The position numbers and the translations under genes are program-made. This document shows, piece by piece, positions 18,476-27,475 of a stretch of DNA of 64,000 nt (positions are counted from its first letter, which is position 1; every line of letters begins with the position of its first letter). The DNA comes from Bacteroidales bacterium. GTDB lineage: Bacteria > Bacteroidota > Bacteroidia > Bacteroidales > UBA6680. The notes under the pieces were generated by a model. That model had not been told where the DNA came from, did no database searches, and worked only from the letters and a program-made list of their open reading frames with translations. The stretch covers positions 124,001 through 188,000 of the forward strand of contig JAOARD010000007.1 of the NCBI GenBank assembly GCA_025210735.1, in the 5' to 3' direction.

Positions 18476-18958
18476 TTACTCTTTTGACTCGTTCTCCTCT
18501 CTAATCTTTTTCCCCTCCTCGCTTAATCCGTAGATATATAACGAGTGGTAAGCGGGTTTAAAGTTTGACAGTTCGCAGGCAGTCTGTATTATCTCATATA
18601 TACGAGGATCGCAAAACTCAATAACCTTTCCTGTCTCAGTACATATAAGATGATCGTGCTGTTTACACTCATGTGCTTTCTCAAACTGTGCAATGTTTTT
18701 ACCAAACTGGTGCTTTATCACAAGGTTACAGTCCAGCAGAAGTTCTATTGTATTATAAAGTGTAGCACGACTAACTCTGTATTTCTTCTCCTTCATTGAG
18801 AAGTAGAGTGTCTCTATATCAAAATGTCCCTGACGTGAATATATCTCATCTAAAATAGCAAAGCGCTCTGGCGTTTTTCTGTGTCCTCTGCGCTCAAGAA
18901 AATCGGTAAATATTTTCTTTACAGTCTCTTTGGTTTCGTCACAATACATAAGCATCAT
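18476..18958 (-). CDS. fur: Fur-family metal-dependent transcriptional regulator
   Basis: 160 aa. The N-terminal winged helix (~15-90) includes [26 protein letters not shown] and the recognition region [15 protein letters not shown]. The metal/dimer domain has [20 protein letters not shown]. The second Cys of the usual CxxC pair is replaced (CTET), so a structural zinc site of the E. coli Fur type is not obvious. It may be an iron (Fur), peroxide (PerR) or zinc sensor. Upstream of the DUF819 gene by 9 bp and downstream of the relA/spoT gene on the same strand. Confidence 0.85.
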   Translation of the reverse strand: MMLMYCDETKETVKKIFTDFLERRGHRKTPERFAILDEIYSRQGHFDIETLYFSMKEKKYRVSRATLYNTIELLLDCNLVIKHQFGKNIAQFEKAHECKQHDHLICTETGKVIEFCDPRIYEIIQTACELSNFKPAYHSLYIYGLSEEGKKIREENESKE

Positions 18959-19031
18959 ATATAATTAAATGCGAATGTAAAAATAGAAAAAAAAGATATA
19001 TCTGACTATTTTTATTTAGAATAATTTAAAA

Positions 19032-21272
19032 TCACTCTGTATCGCCCGTTAACTCAATCCTCGAAACTCTCTCAACTCCCTTAACCTTACCGAGTTTCAT
19101 CAACAGATTATTCAGATTATTTACATCGTGTACATACAGATCTATATATCCTTCAAATATACCATCGTGACTCTCTATAAATAGTTTACGAATATTTACA
19201 TCCAGCTCATTTGATATTATACTTGTAAGTTCTGCTGTTATTCCCTGACGATCGATTCCGCGAAGATCTACGCGTGCCAGGAATGAAAAGAATTTCTGTT
19301 TAGCCCATTGTGCATCAATTATTGAGTTACCCTGGCTAGACATAAGTTTTATTGCCTCAGGACATGCACGGCGGTGAATAACAACCTCACCTGATACTGA
19401 CAGATAACCAACAACATCGTCGCCTGGAATAGGGTTACAGCATTTTGCTATTTTGTAGTTATCGCCACCATCCTCTGTCTCCTGAGTAAGCATATAAGGT
19501 TTCTTCTTGTCAACCTCATCCTTATGTCCTGTTTTACCTTTCTGGTCTTCTTTACCCGATGGCCATATCTTAACACCCCAGTACTTTACCCATCTGCTCT
19601 TGGTGTTCTTTTTAAGCATCTTCTTAAGGTCAGAAAGATCTATTATACCGCTTCCAATCTTGCTATACAACTGATCTTTTGACGATACCAGATAACCCGG
19701 TATAAGTTTTTTAAGTATATCTGAATTTGGATGAAGCCCTAACGCATCAAGCTCCTCCTCAAGTATCTTCTTACCAATTAATCGTCGGTTTTTTGTCTCT
19801 GCCTTTATTGATGCTGTAATTGCCGATTTTGCCTTTGCTGTAACAACATAGTTAAGCCATTCGCGGTGTATACGTACCTTTTTAGATGTTATAACCTCTA
19901 TCTGGTCGCCACTGCGTAAACGATGATTAAGCGGTACCAGTTTATGGTTTACTTTACCACTTATTGCAGTGTTTCCTATCTCTGTATGTATTGCATATGC
20001 AAAATCTAGTATTGTTGCATTCTTGGGCAGTGTAAATGTTTCACCTTTTGGTGTAAATACTACTATTTCTGAGGCATAAAGGTTAAGTTTAAACTGATCC
20101 AGAAATTCAAGTGCATCAGATGTAGGGTTCTCAAGTGTTTCGCGAATATGCTCTATCCACTTATCCAATTCATTCTCGTGCTGTTCGGTATCCTTATATT
20201 TCCAGTGAGCAGCAAATCCTCGCTCAGCAATATCGTCCATTCTTGAGGTACGAATCTGAACCTCAATCCAGTTACCGCGCGGTCCCATTACAGTGGCATG
20301 CAGAGCCTCATATCCATTTGCTTTTGGCGAGCTAACCCAGTCGCGCAGTCTATCCGGTCTGGGACGGTATATATCTGTTATATGTGAGTATACATTCCAA
20401 CACTGACTCTTTTCAGAGATAATCTCATTTGTATCAAGTACAATACGTACAGCAAACAGATCGTATATCTCCTCAAACGGAACGTTCTTAGATTTCATCT
20501 TACGCCATACAGAGTAAACAGACTTCTGACGTCCGTTTATAGTATGTTTTATTCCGTGTCGGTTAAGTTTATCGCTGATTGGTTTTATAAAGTCATTTAT
20601 AACAACATCACGCTCTACCCTGCTCTTGTTTATCCTTGACTGAATATCGGCATATGCCTTTGGTTCCTGATGCTTAAGACAAAGATCTTCCAACTCACTC
20701 TTTATTGAATATAGTCCGAGTCTGTGAGCCAACGGAGCGTAAAGAAACAGTGTCTCTCCTGCAATCTTCATCTTTTTGTGTTCGGGCATTGCATCAAGCG
20801 TACGCATATTGTGCAGCCTGTCTGCAAGCTTAATTAATATCACCCTCACATCATCAGACATTGTAAGAAGCATTTTCCTGAAGTTCTCTGCCTGTAATGA
20901 TGTATCGCTGTCAAATACACCCGATATCTTGGTTAACCCATCAATAATAGATGCAATCTTCTCATTAAACATCTTCTCTATATCGCCCAGGGTATACTCT
21001 GTATCCTCAACCACATCGTGCATAAGAGCACATATTACTGATTTACTACCAAGCCCTATCTCTTCAGATACAATACGAGCTACGGCAAGAGGGTGGAATA
21101 TATAAGGTTCTCCGGATTTTCTTCGTGCTCCGTAGTGTGCTTTATGTGCCAGTTTCATTGCCCTGTCAACCATTGCACGGTTCTCTTCGTTTGTACACTT
21201 TGGGCAATTATTCAACAGCGCCTCATACTCTTCCTGTATATGTTTCTCCTCTTCGTCAGTAAAGTGCTTCAT
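19032..21272 (-). CDS. Bifunctional (p)ppGpp synthetase/hydrolase, RelA/SpoT family
   Basis: 746 aa, full length for a long Rsh protein. An HD hydrolase domain (~45-200) is intact, with FHPLAVARIV, ALMHDVVEDTEYT and KLADRLHNMRTL. The synthetase domain (~235-370) shows IYDLFAVRIVL, ANGYEALHATV and WIEVQIRTSRMDDIAERGFAAHWKY. TGS follows at ~405-465 (VFTPKGETFTLPKNATILDFAYAI), then a helical and Cys-containing region (YKIAKCCNPIPGDDVVGYL) and a C-terminal ACT domain (~670-746). Both activities therefore look competent. It makes and degrades the stringent-response alarmone on the ribosome. Likely monocistronic. Confidence 0.93.
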   Translation of the reverse strand: MKHFTDEEEKHIQEEYEALLNNCPKCTNEENRAMVDRAMKLAHKAHYGARRKSGEPYIFHPLAVARIVSEEIGLGSKSVICALMHDVVEDTEYTLGDIEKMFNEKIASIIDGLTKISGVFDSDTSLQAENFRKMLLTMSDDVRVILIKLADRLHNMRTLDAMPEHKKMKIAGETLFLYAPLAHRLGLYSIKSELEDLCLKHQEPKAYADIQSRINKSRVERDVVINDFIKPISDKLNRHGIKHTINGRQKSVYSVWRKMKSKNVPFEEIYDLFAVRIVLDTNEIISEKSQCWNVYSHITDIYRPRPDRLRDWVSSPKANGYEALHATVMGPRGNWIEVQIRTSRMDDIAERGFAAHWKYKDTEQHENELDKWIEHIRETLENPTSDALEFLDQFKLNLYASEIVVFTPKGETFTLPKNATILDFAYAIHTEIGNTAISGKVNHKLVPLNHRLRSGDQIEVITSKKVRIHREWLNYVVTAKAKSAITASIKAETKNRRLIGKKILEEELDALGLHPNSDILKKLIPGYLVSSKDQLYSKIGSGIIDLSDLKKMLKKNTKSRWVKYWGVKIWPSGKEDQKGKTGHKDEVDKKKPYMLTQETEDGGDNYKIAKCCNPIPGDDVVGYLSVSGEVVIHRRACPEAIKLMSSQGNSIIDAQWAKQKFFSFLARVDLRGIDRQGITAELTSIISNELDVNIRKLFIESHDGIFEGYIDLYVHDVNNLNNLLMKLGKVKGVERVSRIELTGDTE

Positions 21273-21394
21273 GAACAGTAATATTAATTTTCCCGAATAT
21301 AGTATTTTTTTGTCCCTTTGAAAAACAATAGATCAACGAGATTGGCATATATACCAATAATACCGTTAATCTAATGTCAAAAAATTACAAAGAA

Positions 21395-21423
21395 AAAGCC
21401 TCTGAAAGAGAATCAGAGACTTT
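21395..21423 (-). terminator. Rho-independent terminator of the T9SS type B gene
   Basis: Stem AAAGcCTCTGA/TCAGAGaCTTT with a 7-nt loop, followed on the minus strand by a T-rich run; it lies 29 bp after the stop at 21452. Confidence 0.6.
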
Positions 21424-21451
21424 GTACATCTTAATATTTTAAAGTAAGGTA

Positions 21452-22909
21452 TTAATCATATATTACTGTAACCGTACCTTTTTTCTCTACAATTTTTCCT
21501 TCATCATACTCTATCTTTACAAGATATATATATGTTCCCTGAACAACCTGTTCTCCACTTTTATTAACACCTTTCCATGGTCCGTTTTCACCATAGTATA
21601 TCTGTTTCTTCCACCTGTTATATATTGTTATACTATAAGGTGAATTAAACGACAGTTCCGGTTTAAAACTGCGGTTAGCTGTATGAACACTATTTGGATT
21701 TATAGCCGTAGGTAACCATATTCTTGGCTGAAGACCAATACATGGTTCGTTTGATACAACATCTACTGTCCCAAACTTTCCTGCAAATGTAGCTTCTACA
21801 ATATAACATATCCGGTTATCCATACCTTCTGCTATATATCCGTAATTATCGTTATATGAGTTAAAGTTATCTTTTGTTACAAGATCTCTCTCAACCCCGG
21901 TGTTTGTAGATTTTACAGTATAACTTACTGTTTTATCAGAAGGAGCATTCCACTTAATTTTCACATTATTATCTGCCTGTTGTGCTGTAGCTAACATCAC
22001 CTTTACCGTATCAGATACTACATTAATAGCATTACATCTGTCAATAGACATAAGTGTATAGTATACATTGTCTGACGGAGCAGCAATATCAGAATAGCTT
22101 TTTACACCAACCTCTGAGTATTTGTACAGTGTATCGAATTTACTGCCATCTGTAGATTTCATAAGCCTGAACTTATTATACTCTGCATCTGACGACACCT
22201 TAAGAGTGAATTTTATCTCTGCATTGCTTTTATTCTCCAGTTTAGATATCATTACCTCCGCAGGCAGTGTTGGTTCATTTGCAACAACATTTGTGAGTGT
22301 AGTGGTTGCCGTAACAGATGGGGCACCACTTCTCTGAGCAGTAATGTAATAGTAGCGTTTATCTTTTGGTCTGAATCCGGAATGGTAATAGGTTGTATCG
22401 GTAGTGGTTCCTAAAAGGGTGAACTCTCCCTTAAATCCGGTTCCTGATACATATACATTGTACTTATCTACTCCTTCAGCCCATCCACGGTACTTATTCC
22501 ATTTAATCTTAGCTCTGTCTGTACACTCCTCATACTCTGTCTCACTAACCATGGTAAAACCACCAGTTGAGTTAAGCTCATTGTTATAGTTATACTTTGT
22601 ACCAACCGAGAACCACAATTGCTTATTAAGTACCATTGTGTTCGATTTCCACTCTGTAACACCAGCAGCAACAGAGTCTATATGTTTCCAGTGTTTGTTT
22701 CCCAAAGCATCGGTCACCCATTGGTTAATATAGTAACCATGAATAAGCGACGGATCACTGATACTTGGTTTCCATTTTATCTCAACCTTATCGTAGAATG
22801 GATCAACAGATACAGATATTACCTCAGGTGGCTGAGGTTTATCCTCTGCTTTTACTGATAGAATAAATGTAAATAGTAAAAGAATAATTATTACTGCCTG
22901 CCTATTCAT
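21452..22909 (-). CDS. Secreted FnIII-repeat protein with T9SS type B sorting domain
   Basis: 485 aa. Signal peptide ~1-21. Residues ~27-390 are four fibronectin type III-like modules (for example PPEVISVSVDPFYDKVEIKW, DRAKIKWNKYRGWAEGVDKY). The C-terminal ~85 residues form a gliding-motility-associated (CHU_C, type B) domain (SITIYNRWKKQIYYGENGPW, VVQGTYIYLVKIEY), which directs export by the type IX secretion system to the cell surface. Single gene; a copy of the dispersed CAGATGGAAC repeat lies 24 bp ahead of its ATG. Probably a structural or adhesive surface protein. Confidence 0.8.
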   Translation of the reverse strand: MNRQAVIIILLLFTFILSVKAEDKPQPPEVISVSVDPFYDKVEIKWKPSISDPSLIHGYYINQWVTDALGNKHWKHIDSVAAGVTEWKSNTMVLNKQLWFSVGTKYNYNNELNSTGGFTMVSETEYEECTDRAKIKWNKYRGWAEGVDKYNVYVSGTGFKGEFTLLGTTTDTTYYHSGFRPKDKRYYYITAQRSGAPSVTATTTLTNVVANEPTLPAEVMISKLENKSNAEIKFTLKVSSDAEYNKFRLMKSTDGSKFDTLYKYSEVGVKSYSDIAAPSDNVYYTLMSIDRCNAINVVSDTVKVMLATAQQADNNVKIKWNAPSDKTVSYTVKSTNTGVERDLVTKDNFNSYNDNYGYIAEGMDNRICYIVEATFAGKFGTVDVVSNEPCIGLQPRIWLPTAINPNSVHTANRSFKPELSFNSPYSITIYNRWKKQIYYGENGPWKGVNKSGEQVVQGTYIYLVKIEYDEGKIVEKKGTVTVIYD

Positions 22910-22932
22910 TATCTAAATTTGTTTTTTATTTG

Positions 22933-22980
22933 TCAGATGGAACTCCGCATAATAATCATTATCATGCCCATTTCATCTGC
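22933..22980 (+). repeat. Dispersed intergenic repeat, copy 3
   Basis: CAGATGGAACTCCGCATAAT followed by ATGCCCATTTCATCTG, so this copy forms an inverted repeat with its middle part deleted relative to the other copies. Confidence 0.6.
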
Positions 22981-23078
22981 TTATATTTTTTTCATTATCT
23001 ACGTAAGTGTCAGTTCAAGTGGAGTCAGAAACTACACATTCAGACCACACTTAATATGACAAAATACGAGTTATACAT

Positions 23079-24350
23079 TTAATATCGTCCGGCTACTGCT
23101 GTGTACATACTCTCTTTACTCAGATACTTCTGTGCAAGATCTCTTATCTCCTGAGCCGATATATTCATTATGCACTCCTGCTGATATCTGAAAAAATCGG
23201 CACCAATACCAAAGTCTATTACAGATTTTACAGTTTCAGCAATATTAAATGCGCCATCAAGATTTCGTGCCAGATCGCCCATCATATAACTCTTTACAAG
23301 TGTAAGTTCTTTCTCATCAACAAGAGTATTACAAAGTATATCAATCTCCTTGTTTATCTCTTCAATTGCACTCTTGCAAACATCAGCTCCAACCTCCGAT
23401 ATTATTGTAAAGAATCCAGATTGCTTCATCGATACCATAACCGAACCTATTCCATAGGTATAACCTTTATCCTCTCTGATATTCTTCATCAGTCTTGAGC
23501 CAAAATAACCTCCCAGCAGCGTATTTACCACCTGTAGTTTCGGATAATCAGCAGAAGTAAGGTTAATTGATGGTTTACCCAATCGTACCGATGATTGTAC
23601 TGCACCAGCCTTCTCTGAATAATTAAACTTAGTATCTGATGGTTTTAGTATGTAATCTGGCTCTGAATTGATATAATTACCAAAATCGTCGCCAAAATAT
23701 TTATCAATTAGCTTAATATGTTCATCTGTAACAAATCCGCTAATTAGTATAGAGCAGTTTTTATTTGAGTAGTAGTTATTAAAGTATGTCTTTATCTCAT
23801 CCATACTCACGCTATCATACTGCTCCTCTGCAAGTGGCTCTCCGTATGGGTTATCGGCACCAAACATACTCTCCATAAGTATTCTGCGCGATATAACACT
23901 CACCTTCTGATTCTCTATTCTGTAGTTCTGTCTGCTCTTCATTACAAGAACATCAAGCTCGTTACTGTCAAAACGAGGCTCTCTAACAATATCGTTCAGG
24001 ATAGACAGAGTGTTCTCAAAGTATTTTGAAAGTGTATATGCAATAAATCCTGCATTATCCTTATCGCAATGTACCTGAAGGTGCGAACCGTAGTAATCAA
24101 TACTCTCTGCTATCTCATGGGCACTCTGCTTTCCAGCACCTTCGCGCATAAGCGCATTTGTCATTGCTGCTATAAGCGGGGTTGGCTGATACCAGTTTCC
24201 GGCACCAAACGATACATCAACACGTATTACCTCTGCACCTGTAGCTTTAACAGCATAAACCTTTACTCCATTTCGCAGAGTATACTCCTGTATTTCGGGT
24301 ATCTTTACTTCTGTAAGCGGGTTATATATTGGTTGTATATTTCTATCCAT
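23079..24350 (-). CDS. M16-family peptidase homologue, catalytically inactive subunit
   Basis: 423 aa with the two-domain M16 (insulinase-like) fold. The zinc motif HxxEH is absent: the equivalent region reads MTNALMREGAGKQSAHEIAE. The second-domain signature VVNTLLGGYFGSRLMKNIRE is well preserved. In bacterial M16B pairs one subunit carries the metal site and the other contributes substrate-binding residues; this gene starts 2 bp after the active subunit gene ends, which fits such a heterodimer. No signal peptide, so it is probably cytoplasmic. Confidence 0.85.
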   Translation of the reverse strand: MDRNIQPIYNPLTEVKIPEIQEYTLRNGVKVYAVKATGAEVIRVDVSFGAGNWYQPTPLIAAMTNALMREGAGKQSAHEIAESIDYYGSHLQVHCDKDNAGFIAYTLSKYFENTLSILNDIVREPRFDSNELDVLVMKSRQNYRIENQKVSVISRRILMESMFGADNPYGEPLAEEQYDSVSMDEIKTYFNNYYSNKNCSILISGFVTDEHIKLIDKYFGDDFGNYINSEPDYILKPSDTKFNYSEKAGAVQSSVRLGKPSINLTSADYPKLQVVNTLLGGYFGSRLMKNIREDKGYTYGIGSVMVSMKQSGFFTIISEVGADVCKSAIEEINKEIDILCNTLVDEKELTLVKSYMMGDLARNLDGAFNIAETVKSVIDFGIGADFFRYQQECIMNISAQEIRDLAQKYLSKESMYTAVAGRY

Positions 24351-24352
24351 TA

Positions 24353-25591
24353 TTAGCTATTTTTTCTGTAATATAAAACCGAGCAGTTATCCTCTGTAAA
24401 TATCTGCTTTGCCACTCTCTTTAAATCATCCGGAGTAACTGCGGCATATTTCTCCATCTCGTAATTAACATTATCGGCATCGCCTAAAAGCTGGTACATA
24501 CCAAAGTTCATTGCACGGTTTAGTATCGATGTATCAGCATACACAAATCCCGACTCTACTTTGTTTTTAACCTTCTGCAACTCCTTTTCATCAACAGTAT
24601 CAGTAGTTAATGATTTTAGCTCATTCATAAGCAATCTCTCTGCCTCGTCAAGCTCTACTCCACTATTTGGTTTTCCGGTTACAATAAATAGTCCCGGATC
24701 TTTATCGCCCGATATGTAAGCATTTACCTCAGAAAATTTCTGAGTCTCTTTAATCAGTCGTTGTGGTAGTCTGGCTGATCGCCCGTTTGATAATATATCA
24801 GATATCAAATCGCAGCTCTGGTAATCTTTGTCAAGTCTGCCGCTCATGTGAAAGGCCATATATATAGCGTCTGAAGGTACATCGCGGGTAACCTCCATAA
24901 ATCTTCGCTCAGTCTGTTTTGGCTCAACAGGTAGCTCCCTGCTCTTTACATCGCGCTTTGGTATATCAGCATACCACTTCTCTGCCAGATTAAATGCATC
25001 ATTCTCTGATATATTACCAACAATAGAGAGTATTGCATTATTTGGAGCATAGTGTTTGTAGAAGAACTCTTTTACATCTGTTAGTTTGGCATTCTCAATA
25101 TGCTCTATATTCTTACCAATAGTAGCCCACTGATACGGATGCTCTCTGTATGCTAATGGTCGCAACAGTAACCATACATCGCCATATGGCTGATTAAGGT
25201 AACGCTGATTAAACTCCTCTATTACCACCTGCTGTTGCACCTCAAGGCTCTTAGGTGTAAATGCCAGTTTAAGCATTCTGTCGCTCTCTAACCATAACGC
25301 TGTTTCTATATTATTTGCAGGCAACGATATATAGTAGTTTGTTATATCATTATTTGTAAAGGCATTGTTCTCGCCTCCAACCTGTTGTACCGGAGCATCA
25401 AAATTGGGTATATTCTCTGACCCTCCAAACATAAGATGCTCAAACAGATGAGCAAAACCTGTCATATCCGGATCTTCGTCTCTAGCTCCAACATCGTACA
25501 CTGTATTAACTGCTACCATCGATGTAGAGTCATCATATTGATGTAGAACTGTTAATCCGTTTTTTAAAATCTTCTTATTTATTTTTTGCAT
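24353..25591 (-). CDS. M16-family zinc metallopeptidase, active subunit
   Basis: 412 aa. The zinc-binding motif HLFEH (HxxEH) occurs in GFAHLFEHLMFGGSENI near residue 55, with the further glutamate downstream in VVIEEFNQRY. The C-terminal half is the second M16 domain (SDILSNGRSARLPQRLIKE). It probably forms a heterodimer with the adjacent inactive subunit and degrades peptides in the cytoplasm. The ATG at 25591 (MQKINKKILKNG) is chosen over an in-frame TTG seven codons upstream. First gene of a two-gene operon. Confidence 0.88.
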   Translation of the reverse strand: MQKINKKILKNGLTVLHQYDDSTSMVAVNTVYDVGARDEDPDMTGFAHLFEHLMFGGSENIPNFDAPVQQVGGENNAFTNNDITNYYISLPANNIETALWLESDRMLKLAFTPKSLEVQQQVVIEEFNQRYLNQPYGDVWLLLRPLAYREHPYQWATIGKNIEHIENAKLTDVKEFFYKHYAPNNAILSIVGNISENDAFNLAEKWYADIPKRDVKSRELPVEPKQTERRFMEVTRDVPSDAIYMAFHMSGRLDKDYQSCDLISDILSNGRSARLPQRLIKETQKFSEVNAYISGDKDPGLFIVTGKPNSGVELDEAERLLMNELKSLTTDTVDEKELQKVKNKVESGFVYADTSILNRAMNFGMYQLLGDADNVNYEMEKYAAVTPDDLKRVAKQIFTEDNCSVLYYRKNS

Positions 25592-25609
25592 CGTTTTCTG
25601 AATTGTACC

Positions 25610-25631
25610 CAAAGTTAAGAAATCAAAGTTA
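25610..25631 (-). promoter_or_regulatory. Tandem -7 elements ahead of the M16 operon
   Basis: Two identical TAACTTTG boxes on the minus strand (25610-25617 and 25624-25631) match the Bacteroidota -7 consensus; the nearer one is 19 bp before the ATG. Neither has an obvious -33 TTTG. Confidence 0.35.
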
Positions 25632-25851
25632 CTTTTAAGTGTTAATAAATTGTTTTTTCAACTGTAACACCCAACTCATTTATAATAATTAATCTTGTAC
25701 AAAACCTACCTGAATACACATTTTATATGTGGTTATAAGTATGCTGTGCATTTTTTTATGTAAAAAACTGGACTTTAGCATTTAAGTTTTGTAAATTTAA
25801 TAGAAGAACACTTTAAAATTGATTTATAAAACAGAAAACCCCAATGTAAAC

Positions 25852-27300
25852 ATGACCCGGAACACAATCAGATTAATAATCGGAAAGGCAGGTATATTAT
25901 TTGTTATACTCTCTGCTTTTTATTCTGATATGTTAGCTCAGGAATTATCGCTTGAGAACTATCAGTTGATACAGAGAGAGAAACTAAAATCAATTATAGG
26001 GGGTTACCACAACTTTAGCAGCGGCGAGCGCATGGCTTTTAAAAACTACATTGGTCAGGAGTGGGTTACCAACTATGTATATATGGGCGAGGTATATCTT
26101 GACAAAACAAAACCGGAGATACTACCGTCTAAAATAATCAGTTACAATACTTCTGCCATATTGCAAAAGATTCTTATTAAGGGTAATTACGGTTACAAAC
26201 GTACGTTCGAAAAGGAGTTTGAACTACTTAAAATACCAAAGGATTCAACACTATACGAAGACACAATTACACTTAACTACTGTAACAGCCTATCTTATTA
26301 CTATATCCCGAAAGAGATTAAAAGAATACGTCTGCCAGATATAAGTGAGAAACGTTTAGCTGCTACTTACTACAGAATAAACCCAGTGCATATTAACCAT
26401 ATTATGCATCAGTTGCTAATGGACAAAAAAAGATATAATGTAAACGATTGGGGATTTATTGAACTTATTAGAAAGCTATCTGAAGAGATATTTAAGAACA
26501 GAAATGAACAACTGTTTTTTAGCTGGCTTATACTGATGAAGTCTGGCTATGATATTAAGCTTACACGAGCAAATAAAAAAAACCTGATAATATTTTATGC
26601 AGTACTACAAGAGGTATTTGAGACAGAGTATATGATTATAAATAATAAACGTTACTACTGTCTGCATGGTGAGTCTCCGGCTTCTGTAATGACATATATT
26701 GAGGATTTCAACTACACAACCTACCCGGTTGATCTCTCTATACAGAGTATACCTAATCTGGATGAGAATCTGGAGAAACGCATGTATGAATTCTCATACA
26801 AAAGAAAGAAACATGTTATTGCTCTGCATCTTGATAATGCACTTAATGAGTACTACAAAAACTATCCTAATTGCGATCTGAACATATACTTCAACAGTCC
26901 GGTAAGCGAGACTTTAAAAGATGAACTGTACAGAGAACTTCATCCAATAATGAAAAATATGACTGCTGTTCAGAAGGTAAATTTTCTGTTGTTCTTTGTA
27001 CAGAATGTATCTGAATATAAAACCGATTTTGAACAGTTCTACAAAGAGAAGTATCTGTTTCCTGATGAGTTTCTGTTTCACGACTATTCAGACAGCGACG
27101 ACAGGTCTATTTTCTTCTCTACACTTATATCTATTTTTCTTGATGCCCCAATAATCGGGCTTAAGTTCAAGAATCATATTGCTACGGCTGTATCAATAGA
27201 GAAGGCTAGAGGTAAATCTATAAACTTCAGCGGAATGGTATACTATATTGCCGATCCGACATATAAAAATACAACAATAGGCATTCCTGAACAGGATTAA
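25852..27300 (+). CDS. Secreted transglutaminase-fold protein lacking the catalytic cysteine
   Basis: 482 aa. Signal peptide ~1-30 (ILFVILSAFYSDMLAQ). The C-terminal ~130 residues resemble Bacteroidota transglutaminase-like proteins: FPDEFLFHDYSDSDDRSIFF, a His in KNHIATAV and an Asp in YIADPTY. In relatives I know, the segment reads Y-S-D-C-(E/D)-D-R; here the Cys position is Ser (27094-27096), while His (27175-27177) and Asp (27253-27255) remain. It may thus be a binding protein or use another nucleophile. The ATG at 25852 gives a clean signal peptide; a TTG 11 codons upstream is rejected. Its last 4 bp overlap the convergent feoB-associated gene. Confidence 0.6.
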   Translation: MTRNTIRLIIGKAGILFVILSAFYSDMLAQELSLENYQLIQREKLKSIIGGYHNFSSGERMAFKNYIGQEWVTNYVYMGEVYLDKTKPEILPSKIISYNTSAILQKILIKGNYGYKRTFEKEFELLKIPKDSTLYEDTITLNYCNSLSYYYIPKEIKRIRLPDISEKRLAATYYRINPVHINHIMHQLLMDKKRYNVNDWGFIELIRKLSEEIFKNRNEQLFFSWLILMKSGYDIKLTRANKKNLIIFYAVLQEVFETEYMIINNKRYYCLHGESPASVMTYIEDFNYTTYPVDLSIQSIPNLDENLEKRMYEFSYKRKKHVIALHLDNALNEYYKNYPNCDLNIYFNSPVSETLKDELYRELHPIMKNMTAVQKVNFLLFFVQNVSEYKTDFEQFYKEKYLFPDEFLFHDYSDSDDRSIFFSTLISIFLDAPIIGLKFKNHIATAVSIEKARGKSINFSGMVYYIADPTYKNTTIGIPEQD

Positions 27301-27458
27301 TCTTTTTTAGCGGTTCTGTTTTTGAGATCATCTGTAGGGCACTCACTACATCCCGAGCAACCATCAGATGATCTTTTTCTGAATATCTTTATAAGTTGAT
27401 ACACTGCATAAGCTACAGCTGCAATAACAATTATATATGTAATAATATCCTGTATCAT
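27297..27458 (-). CDS. FeoB-associated Cys-rich membrane protein
   Basis: 53 aa. One N-terminal membrane helix (~4-24: DIITYIIVIAAVAYAVYQLI), a basic stretch (KIFRKR) and a cluster of four Cys (CSGCSEC plus the Gly-Ser context), ending in a charged tail. This is the pattern of the small protein often encoded right after feoB in Bacteroidota and Firmicutes, where it is thought to assist ferrous iron transport. It lies 17 bp downstream of feoB on the same strand. The stop overlaps the end of the convergent gene by 3-4 bp. Confidence 0.85.
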   Translation of the reverse strand: MIQDIITYIIVIAAVAYAVYQLIKIFRKRSSDGCSGCSECPTDDLKNRTAKKD

Positions 27459-27475
27459 TATATACTATCTTAGTA

